Source: a virus. From it: DNA of 34,101 nucleotides. Shown here piece after piece: positions 29,883-34,101 of this stretch; the first letter of the stretch is position 1, and the number at the start of each line of letters is the position of its first letter. The stretch lies in the IMG/VR virus record IMGVR_UViG_3300032893_000204, positions 1 to 34,101 of that record; one strand, written 5' to 3'. The position numbers were made by a program, and so were the translations under genes. The notes beneath the pieces are model-generated. The model saw only the letters and a list, made by a program, of their open reading frames with translations, made no database searches and was not told the origin of the DNA.

Positions 29883-30968
29883 ATGGCACAAATAGGATTT
29901 ATATCGGAAGGTGATACGGTTTATACTTTTTTAGAAGGTACATCGGGATCTACTGCAGTTGGTGTTGATTCTGATGATGGTAATAAATATAAAATATCAA
30001 CAAGCACAACTCTTACAACAACAAATAATCCATCGACAAACCCTAATATTATAATTGATCCAGCACCCGGAGGAAATGTAACAATCCTTCCTAACATACC
30101 TGCAGGCAAATTAGTCCTTAATAATGGTAATTTTGATATACCTGAAACAACATTGTTGACTAATGGAATAATATCAATGGATGGAAGTCCATTTCTCCAT
30201 ATTGGTGTTGGTGGAACTACAAAAGTAAGTACTTATCTTGGTATCAATTCAGGAGTAGGTGTTACTACTGCATCGAACAATACTGGTATTGGACAAGCAT
30301 CATTAGTGGGAGTCACTTCAGGAAGTTATAATACTGCATTAGGAACAAGTGCTGGAAGTAACTTAACTACTGAATCAAGCAACATTTTAATCGATCACCC
30401 TGGTGTTTTTGGCGATAATAACACTATTCGTATTGGACAATTTGGTTCTGGAAATGGACAACAAAATAAATGCTACATAGCGGGAATTGCTGGAATTAAT
30501 GTTGGATCAGTAGCAACAGTAGTTACCGAAAACTCCAATCAACTTGGTACAGCGACAATTACCGCAGGAGCTGGAATATCGGTAACACCGGGCGCAAATA
30601 CAATAACTATTGCAGCTACATCAAGTGGTTCTCTAACATGGAATTATGTTAATGTTGCTGGACCAATAGCAATGGTAGCTAATAATGGATATATCAATGA
30701 TACAGCATTTGTTAACACGTTTACTTTGCCTGCTACCGCTGCTATAGGTGATACATTTAGAGTAACACAAATTAATGCGGGTGGTTCATGGAGTATTTCT
30801 TACAATGCAGGACAAACCATAAAAATGGGTACTGCTACCACTACCGTAACAACAGGAAGTCTGGATTCAGCAGCAACTACCCAGGGAACCTGTGTGGAAA
30901 TAATTTGTACCATTGCTGATACGGAGTTTCTCGTGATTAGCTCAATGGGCAGTGTAACCGTTATTTAA
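29883..30968 (+). CDS. fibre protein with a trimeric-head-like repeat region
   Basis: 361 residues from 29883 (AAAGGAAT upstream); a longer frame from 29838 lies inside the previous gene. The N-terminus resembles the previous gene (NIIIDPAPGGNVTILPNIPA). The middle (TTASNNTGIGQASLVGVTSG, SYNTALGTSAGSNLTTESSN, NTIRIGQFGSGNGQQNKCYI) is the phage and adhesin head-type repeat I associate with trimeric fibres. The C-terminus (IGDTFRVTQINAGGSWSISY) is beta-rich. Likely a receptor-contact fibre. Confidence 0.75.
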   Translation: MAQIGFISEGDTVYTFLEGTSGSTAVGVDSDDGNKYKISTSTTLTTTNNPSTNPNIIIDPAPGGNVTILPNIPAGKLVLNNGNFDIPETTLLTNGIISMDGSPFLHIGVGGTTKVSTYLGINSGVGVTTASNNTGIGQASLVGVTSGSYNTALGTSAGSNLTTESSNILIDHPGVFGDNNTIRIGQFGSGNGQQNKCYIAGIAGINVGSVATVVTENSNQLGTATITAGAGISVTPGANTITIAATSSGSLTWNYVNVAGPIAMVANNGYINDTAFVNTFTLPATAAIGDTFRVTQINAGGSWSISYNAGQTIKMGTATTTVTTGSLDSAATTQGTCVEIICTIADTEFLVISSMGSVTVI

Positions 30969-30979
30969 AAAGGAATAGT

Positions 30980-32056
30980 ATGTCAACAGTTCAAAGCTCA
31001 ACTGGCTCGCTCTCTCTAGCAACAGGAGATTTAAATCTCACTACACAAACAGGAACGATTACATTAGAAAGTGATAGCAGTTCTGCAACAGCAATTCAAA
31101 TTAATACTCCTGATGCCGCAAGTGGTATGTCATTTACGTGTGCTGGATCAACAGGATTCAGTTTTAATGGAGTAAATGGTGGTTTTTCAATAAATACTGC
31201 AGGTCTTGGTGTTAATGATAGCGGTTCTACCAATATCACATCAACCAATAATTTCAATGCAACAGGTACAGGAAATGCTAATATAAAAGCACATAATGGA
31301 GTCTTAACACTAGAGGCAACGAATGGATCATCAGGATCTGATGTTGTAATCAATGCAGTCAATGGTGGATCTGCCGTAAATGTTGGAAGCGGTGGCTTTA
31401 GTATCAATACAAATGCAATTGTACCCGGTATTGTTTATAGTAATGGAACTCAATCTGCTCAAGTATTGGTTGGAGCAGGGGATCCTAATGGTGTAGTCAG
31501 CGCGTATCAAGGATCATTATTTATTAGAACAGATGGCTCAGCTAATAGTGTTTTATATTCAAATAATAATAATACTACCGGATGGACTGCAATTGCCACC
31601 GCATCAAGTTCACTTGCTAAATTTCAAGCATATCTTTCTAGTAATGCAAGTAATGTAACTGGTGATGGAACTGCATATACAGCAATTTTTGACACTACTA
31701 CATTTAATATTGGCAGTGGTTATGATACCATGACGGGAGTATTTACCGCTCCTACTACTGGTAATTATTTATTTACATCAACCATATTACTGAATGGGGT
31801 TACCAGTTCATCCGTATTTACTGGTGGAAATATATCATTAATAACAACAAGTAATACGTATAACTTTGTAGGAAATCCTGGAAAATGGTATGAAAATTCA
31901 ATAAATGATGCATCATTTTCGTTAACAACGCTCGCACCTATGTCGGCAGGAGACACGGCATCTATTCAAGTTACTGTTACGGGAAGTAGTAAAACTGTCA
32001 GTCTTGCTGGTAGTGCAAGTCCAAGTACTGTCTTTTCAGGAACGTTATTATCATAA
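30980..32056 (+). CDS. fibre protein with a C1q/TNF-like head domain
   Basis: 358 residues, AAGGAAT 5 nt before the ATG. The N-terminal half is a Ser/Thr/Asn/Gly-rich shaft similar to the gene at 26882. Then comes the shared module NGTQSAQVLVGAGDPNGVVS, QGSLFIRTDG, TTGWTAI. The last 140 residues (FQAYLSSNASNVTGDGTAYT, FDTTTFNIGSGYDTMTGVFT, APTTGNYLFTSTILL) match a C1q-like jelly-roll domain, which trimerises and can bind receptors. It is the last gene of the plus arm, ending at a bidirectional terminator. Confidence 0.82.
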   Translation: MSTVQSSTGSLSLATGDLNLTTQTGTITLESDSSSATAIQINTPDAASGMSFTCAGSTGFSFNGVNGGFSINTAGLGVNDSGSTNITSTNNFNATGTGNANIKAHNGVLTLEATNGSSGSDVVINAVNGGSAVNVGSGGFSINTNAIVPGIVYSNGTQSAQVLVGAGDPNGVVSAYQGSLFIRTDGSANSVLYSNNNNTTGWTAIATASSSLAKFQAYLSSNASNVTGDGTAYTAIFDTTTFNIGSGYDTMTGVFTAPTTGNYLFTSTILLNGVTSSSVFTGGNISLITTSNTYNFVGNPGKWYENSINDASFSLTTLAPMSAGDTASIQVTVTGSSKTVSLAGSASPSTVFSGTLLS

Positions 32057-32059
32057 AAT

Positions 32060-32079
32060 AAGCCCGGAATTCCGGGCTT
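32060..32079. terminator. bidirectional terminator where the two arms converge
   Basis: The palindrome AAGCCCGGAATTCCGGGCTT is flanked by AAAATA on the left and TTATTT on the right, so it has a stem and T-tract on each strand. It lies between the stop of the plus-strand C1q fibre gene (32056) and the stop of the minus-strand gene at 32083. Confidence 0.9.
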
Positions 32080-32082
32080 TAT

Positions 32083-32496
32083 TTATTGAATCAATGGCTG
32101 ATGATCAACTCGCTGCAATGTAGGAAGTGTATTATATTCTGCACCCCAAATATTTTGAGCAACTTCACCAATATTAGTGCACTGCGGAAACTGTAGAGCT
32201 CCCGCAGGAACTGCAAAAGGATTAAAGAGGGTGCTATCTATAGGCATTGAAAATGTTGTGTTAGAAAGCACTGTTATTGCTGCATATTTTTGATTGATTT
32301 CTGGCATACCAAAAGATGGTACTGCATGATCACCCGTAAATGCAGGAATATTTATACGAACAATATCACCCGTAAAATAGTTATGATCAAATGTTGTCGT
32401 TATTACCACAGGATTTGATTGAGAAATAACAGCAATTTGTCTCATTGCAGGCTGAAATTCTGGTTTTTGCTGTGCTCCACTATTTGGTGCAGGCAT
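32083..32496 (-). CDS. small virion protein with an FCCH-like beta domain
   Basis: 137 residues. AVISQSNPVVITTTFDHNYF, then TGDIVRINIP, FGMPEINQKYAAITVL and NTTFSMPIDSTLFNPF form the short beta domain (H-x-F/L-x-TGD-x-VR...E-(I/L)-N...) known from phage virion proteins and named FCCH after ubiquitin E1. The same domain occurs twice in the 329-residue protein at 32987, so the two may interact or share ancestry. It is last gene of the minus arm. Confidence 0.72.
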   Translation of the reverse strand: MPAPNSGAQQKPEFQPAMRQIAVISQSNPVVITTTFDHNYFTGDIVRINIPAFTGDHAVPSFGMPEINQKYAAITVLSNTTFSMPIDSTLFNPFAVPAGALQFPQCTNIGEVAQNIWGAEYNTLPTLQRVDHQPLIQ

Positions 32497-32504
32497 ATAC
32501 TTCC

Positions 32505-32918
32505 TTATCGATATTCAGCAGTTAATACAGATCCAGTTTCTGAAAGGTCAATACCATCGGTAAATTCTAAACTATGAAAGCCCATGCGTCTAACTTTTTG
32601 CCCTATACGTACTGATGCTTTTCCTGCAGGATCTTGTTCATATTGATGAACCGGATACCAACAATTTTTATTAAGATGAATCGCTACACCTAATGGTATT
32701 TCATACACTTCATTATCTTTAAACGTATAATGCTGTACCGGATCGCCTTTGAACTCTAAAAAGGGGAATGAAATTTCTCCGCCAGGAACTTCATAAAATT
32801 TAAAAATACCTTTTACCTTTTGACGATGTTTATCACGAAGGTAATCAAGTTTTGATTTGAAACTTTTTTCAGAAACAATTGTTTTTTCAGTCATTTTATC
32901 TACGTTAGTTTTTTCCAT
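32505..32918 (-). CDS. small conserved-looking virion protein
   Basis: 137 residues, GGAG 7 nt before the ATG. A charged N-terminal 30 residues is followed by a beta domain: KGIFKFYEVPGGEISFPFLE, YEIPLGVAIHLNKNCWYPV and RRMGFHSLEF. I have seen similar short proteins downstream of N4-gp56 capsid genes but know no function; decoration or head completion is plausible. It lies between the two FCCH-domain genes, 8 bases from the next. Confidence 0.7.
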   Translation of the reverse strand: MEKTNVDKMTEKTIVSEKSFKSKLDYLRDKHRQKVKGIFKFYEVPGGEISFPFLEFKGDPVQHYTFKDNEVYEIPLGVAIHLNKNCWYPVHQYEQDPAGKASVRIGQKVRRMGFHSLEFTDGIDLSETGSVLTAEYR

Positions 32919-32941
32919 TTGTTCTCCTTTAAAATTTGTAG

Positions 32942-32971
32942 TCTCCTCCTAAAGGCGCCTTTAAGAGGAGA
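32942..32971. other. long hairpin between virion genes
   Basis: TCTCCTC-C-TAAAGG (32942-32955) pairs with CCTTTA-A-GAGGAGA (32958-32971), a near-perfect inverted repeat with one mismatch and a two-base CG centre. It sits between the 329-residue gene and the next gene. On the minus strand ACTACAAATTTTAAAGGAG follows, without a strong U-run, so processing or attenuation is more likely than full termination. Confidence 0.6.
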
Positions 32972-32986
32972 AATAAGTACTATAAA

Positions 32987-33976
32987 TTACTGATTGTCAA
33001 CTGAAAATGATGTTCCAGCTTTCCAATAAATAACATCACCATTTTCCCCAGCAGGACTCAATTTACCTGCTTGAAGAAGCATTCCGATTTCTGCAACATT
33101 TTCTACTGCATCACCAAGAGGACTAACACCAGCAAAATTAGCTTCTGCGGTATTTTCTCCTACTGGAACACATTGAGCTGGAGTGAATGCAACATCTGCT
33201 GTTAATGGGAATGCAAATGCCGTAAATCCACTTGTATCAATATCAACAGTAACGGTGTTTAGCGCTAGATCAACAGCTAACACAGTACCAATCAAGTTAT
33301 TAATTTCAGTCATTCCATAAGCAACTGCAGTAACTACAGGAATCTTGAAACGAATTTCTTGACCAACAGTAAAGTTATGAGGTGCAGAGAACTTAACAAC
33401 TGCTTGTTGTGCTTGAGTAATGCTAGTAATCACACGTTGGCGAGGCACATAGATACCTTCATTGCTAATCTTATAGAATCGAGAACTAGCGTTAGCAGGA
33501 TTTGCGGCAACTACTTGAGCCATCCATGAAAGATCAAAGGTATTTGCGTCCCGATATGTTACTCTAAAATCAATACCGTCAAGCTGCAAAGCGCCAGTCG
33601 TTGAAACTAATCTGACGATATCACCAGTGATTAACCCATGACCAACAGAAGTAACACGTGGAGGATTATCATGAGAAATAGCAGTCACTGCTGCAGCAGA
33701 TCGAGTATTTACTGCAAGAGATGTATCTTGATAATAAAAACCAGTTCCTGCAGCAAGTTGATCCATTATAGGAACGGCAGGGTTAGAATATGCAAATCCT
33801 CGGCCCTGAGGCATTCCTACTTGCCAGAAAAATTGATATCCAGCACCAATATCAGCACCAGCAGCAGCTTTTGTTGCATTGAATACTTCAATCCAATCAA
33901 CACCGCCTCGTAAACTAATAAGTTTTGCAGTTTCATCTGAGGTAAAACTACCTTGGTAAATTATTGTATTATCCAT
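32987..33976 (-). CDS. virion protein with two FCCH-like domains, downstream of capsid
   Basis: 329 residues. ATG at 33976-33974 crosses the circular junction; the AAGGGG ribosome binding site overlaps the capsid stop region in the repeat. The N-terminal 90 residues (LRGGVDWIEVFNATKAAAGA, GYQFFWQVGMPQGRGFAYSN) form a unit of their own. Then two beta domains: SHDNPPRVTSVGHGLITGDI near 100-150 and FSAPHNFTVGQEIRFKIP, YGMTEINNLIGTVLAVD near 195-250. Position right after the capsid gene and expected co-expression suggest a decoration or head-surface protein. Confidence 0.75.
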   Translation of the reverse strand: MDNTIIYQGSFTSDETAKLISLRGGVDWIEVFNATKAAAGADIGAGYQFFWQVGMPQGRGFAYSNPAVPIMDQLAAGTGFYYQDTSLAVNTRSAAAVTAISHDNPPRVTSVGHGLITGDIVRLVSTTGALQLDGIDFRVTYRDANTFDLSWMAQVVAANPANASSRFYKISNEGIYVPRQRVITSITQAQQAVVKFSAPHNFTVGQEIRFKIPVVTAVAYGMTEINNLIGTVLAVDLALNTVTVDIDTSGFTAFAFPLTADVAFTPAQCVPVGENTAEANFAGVSPLGDAVENVAEIGMLLQAGKLSPAGENGDVIYWKAGTSFSVDNQ

Positions 33977-34100
33977 AAGATTACCCCTTAGAATATGTTA
34001 GTTGTTGAGGTGCAACGCATATTAATAATCCACGCATCATTAGTAATACGAGGAACTTCAGCAAATTTATATCCTACAGAAGCATTTAATGCTAATGCAC
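33975..34100. repeat. contig-end direct repeat, right copy
   Basis: Identical to bases 1-126. The final base of the window (34101, a) breaks the match with base 127 (c), so the true unit is about 33,974 bp if circular. Confidence 0.9.
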
Positions 34101-34101
34101 A

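Noticed and set aside
26882-32056. Diversity-generating retroelement acting on the fibre genes
   Set aside because: No reverse transcriptase gene and no template/variable repeat pair were seen. Repeats are within-shaft structural units.
1-34101. Temperate phage with integration module
   Set aside because: No tyrosine or serine integrase, no tRNA-like attachment site and no clear CI-type repressor. The 76-residue HTH protein alone does not show lysogeny.

Overview
The window is a complete or near-complete genome of a tailed phage with podovirus-like (short-tailed) gene content. Its last 126 bases repeat its first 126, so it reads as a circular or end-overlapping unit of about 33,974 bp. Clear hallmarks are a small and a large terminase, a P22-type portal, a scaffold-like protein, an N4-gp56-family major capsid protein, a tail adaptor, a large nozzle-like protein, a set of ejection-type proteins and five fibre or appendage genes. 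An ERF-family annealing protein and a RusA-like protein make up the visible recombination genes. I see no integrase, DNA polymerase, tRNA, CRISPR array or recognisable endolysin. The DNA is AT-rich, nearly all genes have good AGGA-type ribosome binding sites, and they are tightly packed with many 1 to 26 base overlaps.

Layout. Two arms diverge from a regulatory gap at about 14.64-14.79 kb and converge on a bidirectional terminator at 32.06-32.08 kb. The leftward (minus) arm runs from an HTH regulator and small Cys-rich proteins, through a winged-helix-like protein, a RusA-like protein, both terminases, the portal, a set of small basic proteins, the scaffold and the capsid gene. It then crosses the contig junction to three further virion genes (33976 down to 32083). 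The rightward (plus) arm has small early genes and ERF, a terminator at 16.75 kb, then tail adaptor, paired fibre-like proteins, nozzle, ejection proteins and the fibre operon. Two minus-strand islands interrupt it: a tail-like gene at 21764-22303, and an RHH regulator with two tiny membrane proteins at 26142-26752.

The most striking element is the major capsid gene (3133 down to 14). It is split into four exons of 38, 274, 38 and 610 nt by three related group I introns. The joined exons give one uninterrupted 319-residue N4-gp56-type protein. Intron 1 carries a one-motif LAGLIDADG endonuclease and intron 2 a two-motif LAGLIDADG endonuclease; intron 3 has no ORF. Both endonuclease frames run on into the ribozyme core, and in intron 2 the guide sequence itself lies inside the endonuclease gene.

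Regulation visible in the sequence: a 37-bp identical promoter block occurs once on each strand, before the rightward early operon and before the large terminase gene. A perfect -35 promoter overlaps twin TTGTACAA palindromes next to the RHH gene. A predicted promoter and four 27-bp tandem repeats lie ahead of the capsid gene.

Host: two secreted phage proteins have signal peptides ending in LSA followed by Met-Glu or Met-Asp. I associate that ending with Dependentiae (TM6), an AT-rich phylum of intracellular bacteria. This is a weak inference only.
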